A DNA stretch of 9,454 bases from Bacteroidales bacterium (GTDB lineage Bacteria > Bacteroidota > Bacteroidia > Bacteroidales > UBA7960): the NCBI GenBank assembly GCA_003555385.1, contig PWHO01000309.1:1-9454 (forward strand). The letters are read 5' to 3'. Within the stretch, counting starts at the first letter, position 1; every line of letters begins with the position of its first letter. A program made the translations under genes and the position numbers. Below, in pieces: positions 1 to 6,230 of the stretch. Below the pieces are notes generated by a model that did no database searches, was not told the DNA's origin, and was given only the letters and a program-made list of their open reading frames with translations.

Positions 1-134
1 CTGGCTTTTTTAATCTTGTCAATGATTCCTCAAAACCACTGACGGGTATTTGCTGTTTCTGTCTTTTGCTTCCCAATTTTTCAAAGATCGTTTCCCCTTT
101 TTCCAAAGATCCTCCTAAAAGAATCCCCGTTTTG
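1..134 (-). other. Probable rRNA operon leader (16S gene would lie to the left)
   Basis: Read on the minus strand, this segment follows a strong Bacteroidota promoter and contains no plausible reading frame. It carries two related blocks, GATCTTTGGAAAA and GATCTTTGAAAAATTGGGAAG, followed by an A-rich stretch. From memory, such a 'TTCTTTGA...TTGGGAAG' block followed by A-rich sequence is typical of the leaders ahead of rRNA genes in this phylum. No 16S sequence is inside the window, so the assignment is inference. Another stable RNA or a protein gene further left is possible. Confidence 0.4.
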
Positions 135-140
135 GGAGGG

Positions 141-173
141 CAAAGATACAAACTATTTTTAATTTGTAGCAAA
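141..173 (-). promoter_or_regulatory. Leftward Bacteroidota-type promoter P2
   Basis: On the minus strand a -33 element TTTG (173-170) is followed after 21 bp by TATCTTTG (148-141), an exact match to the TAnnTTTG -7 box used by the primary sigma factor of Bacteroidota. Transcription would start around 134 and run out of the window to the left. The upstream DNA is strongly A/T-rich, as for an UP-like element. Both boxes and their spacing are seen directly; activity is inferred. Confidence 0.65.
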
Positions 174-192
174 GTTTTTTTTAAAAAACTTT
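171..192. repeat. Perfect AT-rich inverted repeat at the P2 -33 region
   Basis: Arms AAAGTTTTTT (171-180) and AAAAAACTTT (183-192) are exact reverse complements separated by TT. The left arm covers most of the -33 element of the leftward promoter. It could act as a bent or UP-like element, as an operator, or as a hairpin in transcripts reading out of htpG or from the upstream promoter. The pairing is seen; the role is unknown. Confidence 0.5.
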
Positions 193-241
193 TTCGCCCC
201 TTTTTTGTCATATCCCTTAAAGCACTCGTTCGCGCCTTTTT

Positions 242-276
242 CGGGTGGCCACTCTTCAAAGGCCCTTGCAGACCCG
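242..276. other. Stem-loop between the two leftward promoters
   Basis: CGGGTGGCC (242-250) pairs with GGCC (261-264) and ACCCG (272-276) to give a nine-pair stem with a seven-base one-sided bulge and a ten-base loop. It lies in the transcript that would start at the upstream leftward promoter. It is probably a folded part of the leader; a role in termination is unlikely because no U-run follows directly. Confidence 0.35.
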
Positions 277-283
277 CCAACTT

Positions 284-312
284 CAATCCCCCCGAATGGG
301 AGCGCAAAACTA
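284..312 (-). promoter_or_regulatory. Leftward promoter P1 -7 box and similar initial transcribed region
   Basis: Minus-strand TAGTTTTG (312-305) matches the TAnnTTTG -7 consensus exactly, although no good -33 TTTG is seen at the expected distance. The bases after it, CGCTCCCA then CGGGGGGATT, align with those after the P2 -7 box, CCCTCCCA then CGGGGATT. In both copies TCCC can pair with a downstream GGGA, forming a small hairpin at the RNA start. The duplicated design suggests tandem promoters for one stable-RNA operon. Confidence 0.4.
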
Positions 313-366
313 CGCAATATTTTTCTTCCCGAACCTACTAAGTTACAAAAAAATTTAAATAATTTG

Positions 367-2244
367 CTAAAACAGGTCCACACTTCGCTTCACAAAGCGC
401 GTAAGTTGCTCGCCTTTAAGCAGGTTCTTGGCCAGCATGGCCAGGTCGATCAGCTGACGAATCTGTTTGTCGCGCCGCTCTTCATCCGACTCTTCCACTA
501 CCTTGCCGACCAACGGGTGATTGGCATTCACCACCAGCATATAACTGTCAGGCAGGTTGCCCATATAGTTCATCCCACCGGCAGCCGACATGTCTTTCAT
601 CCGGCGCATAAACTCAGGCTGGGTAATGATCATGGGGTTATCCGACTCACTCAGGTTTTCAAAAGCCACCTGGAAACTCTGCTGATCCAGCTGATTTTCA
701 ATCAACGGCTTCAATTTCTCTTTCTGTTCATCTGATAATTTCGAGGGCATTTCCTCTTCCTTTTTGATCAGTTTGTCTGCCACCTCGGCATCCACCCTGA
801 CAAAAGAGACATCCTCCTGTTCGGACTCCAGCATATTGACAAAATGGCTGTCGATGGGCGTTTCCATCACAAGCACATCATAGCCTTTTTCCCTGGCGGC
901 CTCCACAGCGCTGTGCTGAGCCACCTGGTCGGTTGTGTACAGGTGTACAATTTTCTTATCTTTATCCGCCTGGTTGGTCTTGATGTGATCGCGGTATTCA
1001 TCAAGGGTAAAGAATTTGTTGTCGGTGTTTTTCAGCAGGCAGAACTTTTTGGCCCTCTCTTTGAATTTCTCATCGGAGATCATCCCGTATTCAATAAAAA
1101 TCTTAATGTCATCCCATTTGGCCTCAAAATCTTCCCGCTTGTTTTTGAATAACTCCTCCAGTTTATCGGCCACTTTCTTGGTGATATGGCTGCTGATCTT
1201 CTTCACACTACTGTCGCTCTGCAGAAAACTGCGCGACACATTCAGCGGAATATCCGGAGAATCGATCACACCATGAAGCAGGGTAAGAAAGTCCGGAACG
1301 ATCCCTTCCACGGAATCAGTCACAAACACCTGGTTGCAGTAGAGCTGAATCTTGTCACGCTGCACCTCAAAATTCTGTTTCACTTTCGGGAAATAGAGAA
1401 TCCCTGTCAGTTCAAATGGATAATCCACGTTCAGGTGGATATGAAAAAGGGGCTCGTCAAAACTCATGGGATACAACTCCCGGTAAAAACTCTTATAATC
1501 CTCTTCTGACAAATCGGTGGGCTTACGGGTCCAGGCCGGACGGGTATTGTTAATCAACCGTGGCTTCTCCACAGTCACCTCTTTTTCCTCTCCCTTTTCG
1601 TCCTTTTCTTTTTTGGTTTCCTTTTCGGTACCGAAAATGATCTCGACCGGCAGGAACTTACAATATTTGTTCAACAGCTCCGATATCCTGGATTCTTCCA
1701 GGAACTCCTCCGAGTCTTCCGCGATGTGCAGGATCACATCTGTACCGCGGGTCTTCTTGGGCTTTTCCTCAAGGCTGAACTCAGGGGTACCGTCGCAGGT
1801 CCACAAAACGCCTTTGCTGTTCTTTTTGTAGGATTTGGTGTGCAACTCAACCCTGGAGGCCACCATAAAAGAAGAATAGAAACCAAGGCCAAAATGTCCG
1901 ATCATCGGATTGGCTTCGGTTTCACTCTTGTATTTACTCACCCACTCTTCCGCACTGGAAAAAGCAATCTGGTTAATAAATTTATCCACTTCTTCTGTGG
2001 TCATTCCGATCCCCTTGTCGCTGACGGTGATCGTTTTGGCCTCCTTGTCCACTTTAATCTCTATCTTAGGGTCTCCCAGTTCCCCCTTATACTCTCCGAG
2101 AGATGCCATTGTCTTCAGCTTCTGGGTGGCATCCACAGCGTTGGAAACCAATTCCCTGAGGAAGATCTCATGGTCTGAGTACAAAAACTTCTTAATGATG
2201 GGAAAGATGTTCTCAGTCTGAACGTTTATTTTTCCTTTTTGCAT
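367..2244 (-). CDS. htpG: Molecular chaperone HtpG (bacterial Hsp90)
   Basis: This is the cytosolic ATP-dependent Hsp90 chaperone, a homodimer that remodels client proteins, often with DnaK. At 625 residues it is full length (the E. coli protein has 624). The N-terminal GHKL ATPase shows LRELVSNAVDAT with catalytic Glu31 and Mg-binding Asn35, DKGIGM with Asp76, and IGHFGLGF at 115-122. The lid segment reads IAFSSAEEW rather than the proteobacterial IAKSGT type. A Lys/Glu-rich linker follows at about 205-228, then the middle domain with the likely ATP-contacting Arg338 in NVSRSF, and a C-terminal dimerisation domain from about residue 510. There is no eukaryotic MEEVD tail, as expected. The ATG at 2244 is the only sensible start and has no clear Shine-Dalgarno site. 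The gene stands alone, divergent from padR. No CIRCE element was found upstream, but a palindrome at 2303-2323 could control it. Confidence 0.97.
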   Translation of the reverse strand: MQKGKINVQTENIFPIIKKFLYSDHEIFLRELVSNAVDATQKLKTMASLGEYKGELGDPKIEIKVDKEAKTITVSDKGIGMTTEEVDKFINQIAFSSAEEWVSKYKSETEANPMIGHFGLGFYSSFMVASRVELHTKSYKKNSKGVLWTCDGTPEFSLEEKPKKTRGTDVILHIAEDSEEFLEESRISELLNKYCKFLPVEIIFGTEKETKKEKDEKGEEKEVTVEKPRLINNTRPAWTRKPTDLSEEDYKSFYRELYPMSFDEPLFHIHLNVDYPFELTGILYFPKVKQNFEVQRDKIQLYCNQVFVTDSVEGIVPDFLTLLHGVIDSPDIPLNVSRSFLQSDSSVKKISSHITKKVADKLEELFKNKREDFEAKWDDIKIFIEYGMISDEKFKERAKKFCLLKNTDNKFFTLDEYRDHIKTNQADKDKKIVHLYTTDQVAQHSAVEAAREKGYDVLVMETPIDSHFVNMLESEQEDVSFVRVDAEVADKLIKKEEEMPSKLSDEQKEKLKPLIENQLDQQSFQVAFENLSESDNPMIITQPEFMRRMKDMSAAGGMNYMGNLPDSYMLVVNANHPLVGKVVEESDEERRDKQIRQLIDLAMLAKNLLKGEQLTRFVKRSVDLF

Positions 2245-2302
2245 AAACCGGTTTTTTTGGATTATTTTATGTTAAAACACCCCCTGGAGGCTAAATGATA
2301 AA

Positions 2303-2323
2303 CAGTTTGGCAATGCCGAACTG
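2303..2323. promoter_or_regulatory. Near-perfect 21-bp palindrome upstream of htpG
   Basis: Arm CAGTTTGGCA (2303-2312), one central A, and arm TGCCGAACTG (2314-2323) match at nine of ten paired positions. It sits about 60 bp upstream of the htpG ATG and 180 bp upstream of padR, so it suits an operator for a dimeric regulator. No U-run follows on either strand, which argues against a terminator. The regulator is unknown. Confidence 0.45.
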
Positions 2324-2433
2324 CTCCCAGACACGCAAAGTGTATGCCAGCATGAACAGTCTGCCATTTTGACCGACACCCTACTGACAAATTCGCCATC
2401 CCATTAATAATCAGTCCTAAATTTTAAAAATAT

Positions 2434-2475
2434 AATACTAGGTATTGCATAGTACTGTTTTTTGATTTATCTTTG
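2434..2475 (+). promoter_or_regulatory. padR promoter with overlapping inverted repeats
   Basis: A -7 box TATCTTTG (2468-2475, exact TAnnTTTG) lies 20 bp after a -33 TTG (2445-2447). The start point would be near 2481, leaving a leader of roughly 22 bases before the ATG. Two inverted repeats overlap the -33 region: AATAC (2434-2438) with GTATT (2442-2446), and TACTA (2436-2440) with TAGTA (2450-2454). PadR proteins commonly repress their own promoters, so this is a natural candidate operator. Confidence 0.6.
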
Positions 2476-2503
2476 TAGTATCGTATAAGAAAAGCCTGTA
2501 CAC

Positions 2504-2860
2504 ATGAACCTGGAAAACACAAAAGCCCAGATGCGCAAAGGAACGCTGGAATATTGCGTACTCGCATTGCTTTCCCGAAAAGAGGCCTATGCCTCAGAAT
2601 TGATCCAAACTTTGAAAGAAGCAAAACTACTGGTGGTGGAGGGAACGGTTTATCCCCTGCTCACCCGGCTGAAAAACGACGGTCTGCTTACCTATCGCTG
2701 GGAAGAGAGCACCGAAGGTCCTCCCAGGAAATATTACATGGTCACACCACCGGGAGAAAACTTCCTGAAGGAACTCCACCATACATGGACGGAACTGACC
2801 GCTGCTGTGAACAAAGTGACAAAGCAAGACGAAACGGCGGGAGAGCAGGACGAAAAATAA
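2504..2860 (+). CDS. PadR-family transcriptional regulator
   Basis: This is a 118-residue dimeric winged-helix repressor. The N-terminal half has the standard PadR pattern: RKGTLEYCVLALL (helix 1), then EAYASELIQTL, then the recognition region with VVEGTVYPLLTRLKNDGLL at about 44-62. The wing reads GPPRKYYMVTPPGENFL at about 74-90. A short C-terminal dimerisation helix ends in an acidic tail, making this the small PadR class (subfamily 2 type). The ATG at 2504 starts just before the conserved block and lies a short leader away from a good promoter. pspC follows after 33 bp, so the two are probably co-transcribed. A PadR gene beside a PspC gene recurs in Bacteroidota and suggests autoregulated envelope-stress control. 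The inducing ligand cannot be read from the sequence. Confidence 0.93.
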   Translation: MNLENTKAQMRKGTLEYCVLALLSRKEAYASELIQTLKEAKLLVVEGTVYPLLTRLKNDGLLTYRWEESTEGPPRKYYMVTPPGENFLKELHHTWTELTAAVNKVTKQDETAGEQDEK

Positions 2861-2893
2861 TTTTATACCTTTAACACTGTAAAATGCAACCAT

Positions 2894-3523
2894 ATGAAGA
2901 AGACAACTACAGTCAACATTAACGGCATTGTGTTTCATATTGATGAGGACGCCTATGACAGGCTGGATGCCTACCTGAAAAACCTGCGATACCATTTCAA
3001 AAAAGAAGAAGGTTGTGACGAGATTATGTCAGGTATTGAAAGCCGCCTTTCGGAGATGTTCCGGGAAAAGAAAAAAGGAAGTGACCGCGTGGTGTCAATG
3101 GAAGATGTGCAGGATTCAATTTCCCAGCTTGGCGAACCAGCCGAGATCAGCGGAGAGGATGAAGACCGCAGCAACCCGGGATCTTCCGCCAACGCTGAAA
3201 CGGAGCCTGCCCCGAAACGATTGTTCCGTGATCCGGACAATAAATATATCGGAGGTGTCTGCGGAGGACTGGGTGCCTATTTCCAGATCGATCCCACCTG
3301 GGTCAGGGTCATATTCCTGCTGACCTTCTTCGCCTACTCATTCGGACTGATCCTGTACATTATTTTATGGATTGTCATCCCAAAGGCACGCACCACGGCA
3401 GACCGGCTGGCGATGCGGGGGGAAAAGGTCAACCTGTCGAACATCGAGAAATCGATCAAGGAAGACCTGCGCGATATAAAGCGAAATCTGGAGGACCTTT
3501 CAAGAAAATCCGGGAAGGACTAA
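2894..3523 (+). CDS. PspC-domain inner-membrane protein
   Basis: This 209-residue protein is a probable membrane sensor or effector of envelope stress. Residues 1-80 form a soluble domain (VNINGIVFHIDEDAYDRLDAYL, then ESRLSEMF and a Gln-Leu-Gly segment) of the type found ahead of PspC in many Bacteroidota proteins. An acidic, Ser/Pro-containing linker covers about 81-107. The PspC domain starts near residue 109 with RLFRDPDNKYIGGVCGG and includes one hydrophobic membrane segment at about 137-163, ending in IPKA. The last 30 residues are charged and helix-like, possibly a short coiled coil. There is no signal peptide. It lies 33 bp downstream of padR. Only PspC-like architecture is seen, not pspA or pspB, so a role exactly like the enterobacterial Psp system should not be assumed. 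Confidence 0.92.
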   Translation: MKKTTTVNINGIVFHIDEDAYDRLDAYLKNLRYHFKKEEGCDEIMSGIESRLSEMFREKKKGSDRVVSMEDVQDSISQLGEPAEISGEDEDRSNPGSSANAETEPAPKRLFRDPDNKYIGGVCGGLGAYFQIDPTWVRVIFLLTFFAYSFGLILYIILWIVIPKARTTADRLAMRGEKVNLSNIEKSIKEDLRDIKRNLEDLSRKSGKD

Positions 3524-3602
3524 GCAAAGGCCCTTATTGAACAATTTACGCAGCTTATCTCTTTTGTTTATAGTAATTCTGACCTGTTTTTTGGGTTAGG
3601 AC

Positions 3603-3696
3603 GCCAGGTACTGACAATACCCGGCAACCCGCAACGAAGGGGTGGGAAGTCTCACCCCCGACAACAGTGGCCAGGTACTGATAATACGTAGCAACC
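3603..3696 (+). repeat. Pair of 27-bp direct repeats flanking a hairpin, upstream of E1
   Basis: Copies at 3603-3629 and 3670-3696 match at 23 of 27 positions and share the core GCCAGGTACTGA. Each can form a small GTA/TAC stem. Between them GGGGTGGG (3639-3646) pairs with CTCACCCC (3651-3658) over an AAGT loop, giving eight pairs including one wobble. No U-run follows, so this is not a normal terminator. The arrangement lies 27 bp ahead of the E1 start and could be a leader regulatory element or a small intergenic repeat. It matches no riboswitch that I recognise. Confidence 0.5.
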
Positions 3697-3723
3697 ACCA
3701 ACTGAAACAAACAAGATATTCAT

Positions 3724-6141
3724 ATGCCGGCAAAAAAGAAATCCATCTCCAAGGCCTACACAAAAGAAGTATTGAATGACTATCGCATCGCCAACGAAAG
3801 CAGACAGGCAAGCTTGCTCGGACGTCGCGAAGTCTTAACAGGCAAAGCCAAATTCGGCATATTCGGGGATGGCAAGGAGGTACCCCAGCTGGCGATGGCC
3901 AAGGCTTTCAAAGAAGGAGACTGGCGATCGGGCTACTACCGTGACCAGACATTCATGATGGCCGCAGGGCTGCTGAGTCTGGAAGGGTTTTTCGGCCAGC
4001 TATACGGCGACACTGACCTGAACGCCAACCCGGATAACGGTGGCCGGATGATGAACAACCACTTTGCCACGCGCAGTCTGGATGAAAACGGGGACTGGAA
4101 AGACCTGGTAAAACAAAAGAACTCCTCGGCCGACATTTCACCCACGGCAGGGCAAATGCCCAGGGCCCTGGGTCTGGCAATGGCCTCGAAAGTATTTCGC
4201 GGGGAGAAAGGGCTGAAAAAGTTTAAACAATTCAGCCACAATGGGGATGAGGTGACATTTGCCACCATCGGAGATGCCAGCACCAGCGAAGGTCATTTTT
4301 TTGAAACCATCAATGCCGCTGCTGTACTGAAGGTTCCGCTGGCCGTGTCGGTATGGGACGACGGTTACGGCATCAGTGTGCCCATCGGGCAACAGACGGT
4401 CAAAAGCAGCATCTCGGAGGCGCTGAAAGGATTTGAAATTAAAGGGAAAGGCCACACGGGCATAAGAATTTACAAGGCGAAAGGATGGGACTACGAAGGC
4501 TTGATCAGCACCTATAAAAAAGGAGTGGATGCCTGCCGCAAAGAACATATCCCCGTGCTGTTCCACATAACAGAAGTCACACAACCGCAGGGTCATTCCA
4601 CCAGCGGATCACACGAAAGGTATAAATCATCCGAACGCCTGAAGTGGGAAAAGGAAAATGACGGCATCACAAAAATGCGCCGTTGGATCCTGGAGAAAGG
4701 AATTGCCAAGGAAGGAGAACTGGAGGAGATCGAGAAAAAAGCCGAAAAACGGGTTAAGGAAGCCAGGCGCAGTGCCTGGAACAACTTCCAGAAACCCATA
4801 CTGAAGCGGCGCGACGATTTTATTGACAAAGTGAACATCTCCAGCTGCCGCTGCCTGAAAGTAGACAAAATTGACAAATTGCTGCAGAAGCTTGCCCGGA
4901 TCGGGGAACCCACCCGGAAAGACATCATTTCAACCGGAAAAAAGATACTGAGGCTGATCTGCGACACCTGCACCCCGGGTGAAACCACCCTGAAAAAGAT
5001 TGTCACCCAATGGCTGGAAGAGGAGTTTGCCGAAAATCAACGGAGGTACTCCTCCCACCTTTACAGTCAGTCAGACAAATCGCCCCTGAAAATCAAAGAA
5101 ACACCCCCGGAATACAGCGACGAATCTCCCATGGTCAATGGCCGGGAGATCCTTGTGGCCAACAACGATTACATATTCTCCAATTACCCGGAAGCACTGA
5201 TTTTCGGGGAAGATGTGGGGTTTATCGGCGGGGTAAACCAAACCCTGGAAGGCTTACAGAAAAAGTACGGGAAGCTGCGGATCGGTGATACCGGTATCCG
5301 CGAGGCCACTATCGTGGGGCAGGGACTCGGCATGGCCATGCGCGGCCTCCGCCCCATTGCCGAAGTACAGTATTTCGATTACCTGCTTTTCGCCCTGCAG
5401 GTGATCAGCGACGATTTGGCCACTTTGCATTACCGCACGGCGGGAGGACAAAAAGCACCGCTGATTATCAGTACACGGGGACATCGCCTTGAAGGCATCT
5501 GGCATTCAGGCAGCCCCCTGAGCATGGTGATCAACTCCATCCGGGGGGTGCACGTGCTCGTGCCACGTAACATGACGCAGGCCGCGGGCTTTTACAACAC
5601 CATGATGCGGTCTGACGACCCGGCCCTGATCATCGAACCCCTCAACGCCTATCGTCTGAAAGAAAAAATGCCGGATAACATCGGGGAATTCACTGTGCCG
5701 CCCGGCAAACCTGAAATCATGCGGGAAGGTAGTGATCTTACCCTGGTCACTTACGGGTCCTGCGTACGTATTGCCCAGGATGCGGCCGAACAACTCAGCG
5801 AGTTCAATATCTCGGTGGAGCTGATCGATGTGCAAACCCTGCTTCCTTTCGACATCCACCACCGCATTGTGGAGTCACTCAAAAAGACCAATAAAATCGT
5901 CTTTTTTGATGAAGATGTACCAGGGGGTGCCACCGCATTCATGATGCAGAAAGTGCTGGAGAAGCAACAGGGGTACAAATACCTGGATGCCGAGCCGGCC
6001 ACCGTGACCGCAAAAGGCCACCGGGCCGCATACAGCACCGACGGCGATTATTTTTCAAACCCCAACGCAGAAGATGTGTTTGAAAAGGTTTATGCCCTAA
6101 TGCATGAATACAACCCGGCGGCTCATCCGAAGATATTTTAA
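3724..6141 (+). CDS. Fused alpha/beta 2-oxoacid dehydrogenase E1 component
   Basis: This 805-residue thiamine-diphosphate enzyme carries out the decarboxylation step of a 2-oxoacid dehydrogenase complex, most likely branched-chain 2-oxoacids (as in BCKDH) or a related substrate. Residues from about 30 to 350 are the E1-alpha part, with the ThDP/metal region GDASTSEG (183-190) through VWDDGYGIS (210-218) and a GHSTSGSHERY loop (290-300). A charged linker (about 350-469) holds C375-x-C377 and C413-x2-C416. The E1-beta part starts near M470, with GEDVG (the likely ThDP-activating Glu496), then IREATIVGQGLGMAMRGLRP, and a transketolase C-terminal domain ending near 790. Alpha/beta fusions of this kind are usual in Bacteroidota. 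The ThDP motif has GDA and DD where the textbook pattern is GDG and NN. No E2 or E3 gene is adjacent. The ATG at 3724 lacks a Shine-Dalgarno site. The substrate is uncertain. Confidence 0.92.
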   Translation: MPAKKKSISKAYTKEVLNDYRIANESRQASLLGRREVLTGKAKFGIFGDGKEVPQLAMAKAFKEGDWRSGYYRDQTFMMAAGLLSLEGFFGQLYGDTDLNANPDNGGRMMNNHFATRSLDENGDWKDLVKQKNSSADISPTAGQMPRALGLAMASKVFRGEKGLKKFKQFSHNGDEVTFATIGDASTSEGHFFETINAAAVLKVPLAVSVWDDGYGISVPIGQQTVKSSISEALKGFEIKGKGHTGIRIYKAKGWDYEGLISTYKKGVDACRKEHIPVLFHITEVTQPQGHSTSGSHERYKSSERLKWEKENDGITKMRRWILEKGIAKEGELEEIEKKAEKRVKEARRSAWNNFQKPILKRRDDFIDKVNISSCRCLKVDKIDKLLQKLARIGEPTRKDIISTGKKILRLICDTCTPGETTLKKIVTQWLEEEFAENQRRYSSHLYSQSDKSPLKIKETPPEYSDESPMVNGREILVANNDYIFSNYPEALIFGEDVGFIGGVNQTLEGLQKKYGKLRIGDTGIREATIVGQGLGMAMRGLRPIAEVQYFDYLLFALQVISDDLATLHYRTAGGQKAPLIISTRGHRLEGIWHSGSPLSMVINSIRGVHVLVPRNMTQAAGFYNTMMRSDDPALIIEPLNAYRLKEKMPDNIGEFTVPPGKPEIMREGSDLTLVTYGSCVRIAQDAAEQLSEFNISVELIDVQTLLPFDIHHRIVESLKKTNKIVFFDEDVPGGATAFMMQKVLEKQQGYKYLDAEPATVTAKGHRAAYSTDGDYFSNPNAEDVFEKVYALMHEYNPAAHPKIF

Positions 6142-6159
6142 CCGGCTTCTGCCAGTTAA
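6138..6159 (+). terminator. Hairpin over the E1 stop codon, possible terminator
   Basis: TTAACCGGC (6138-6146) and GCCAGTTAA (6151-6159) pair over a TTCT loop with one C-A mismatch, followed by TCGTTTT. On the opposite strand the mismatch becomes a G-U wobble, so the stem is complete in RNA coming from the rubrerythrin side. It includes the E1 TAA. As the only hairpin between two convergent genes it is a candidate bidirectional terminator, though the U-run is weak. Confidence 0.35.
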
Positions 6160-6230
6160 TCGTTTTCCGGCCAGTTAATCGTTTTCCGGCCAGTTAATCG
6201 TTTTCCGGCCAGTTAATAGTTTTCTGCCAG
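6138..6230. repeat. Tandem array of five 18/19-bp units spanning two stop codons
   Basis: Units lie at 6138-6155, 6156-6174, 6175-6193, 6194-6212 and 6213-6230. The three central units are identical 19-mers (TTAATCGTTTTCCGGCCAG); the outer two are 18-base diverged forms. The first contains the E1 stop codon and the last contains the rubrerythrin stop plus its final codons. On the minus strand, neighbouring central units can pair GGCCGG with CTGGCC. There are no spacers, so this is not a CRISPR. The likely origin is slippage duplication of the 3' end of the rubrerythrin gene. Confidence 0.9.

Noticed and set aside
66..341. Possible 91-residue plus-strand protein at the left edge
   Set aside because: Its Phe/Lys-rich composition reflects T- and A-runs, and it runs antisense through two good minus-strand promoters.
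1..366. tRNA gene in the left non-coding region
   Set aside because: No cloverleaf with a GTTCRANNC-type T-arm and matching acceptor stem was found; only isolated hairpins are present.
159..383. Possible 74-residue minus-strand protein downstream of htpG
   Set aside because: It starts inside the end of htpG in another frame, crosses a promoter-like box and a hairpin, and its Lys/Phe-rich end comes from A/T runs. A stable-RNA leader explains the region better.
1726..2178. Long plus-strand open frames opposite htpG
   Set aside because: They mirror a strongly conserved full-length chaperone gene and have no family-like content.
2245..2503. CIRCE element (HrcA operator) ahead of htpG
   Set aside because: The consensus TTAGCACTC-N9-GAGTGCTAA was looked for and is absent; the palindrome at 2303-2323 has a different sequence.
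3603..3696. Known riboswitch (for example thiamine pyrophosphate) ahead of the ThDP enzyme
   Set aside because: The CTGAGA-type conserved core of the TPP riboswitch is not present and the direct-repeat plan does not fit.
6138..6230. CRISPR-like repeat array
   Set aside because: Units are directly adjacent with no spacers and no cas genes are nearby; it is a simple tandem repeat.
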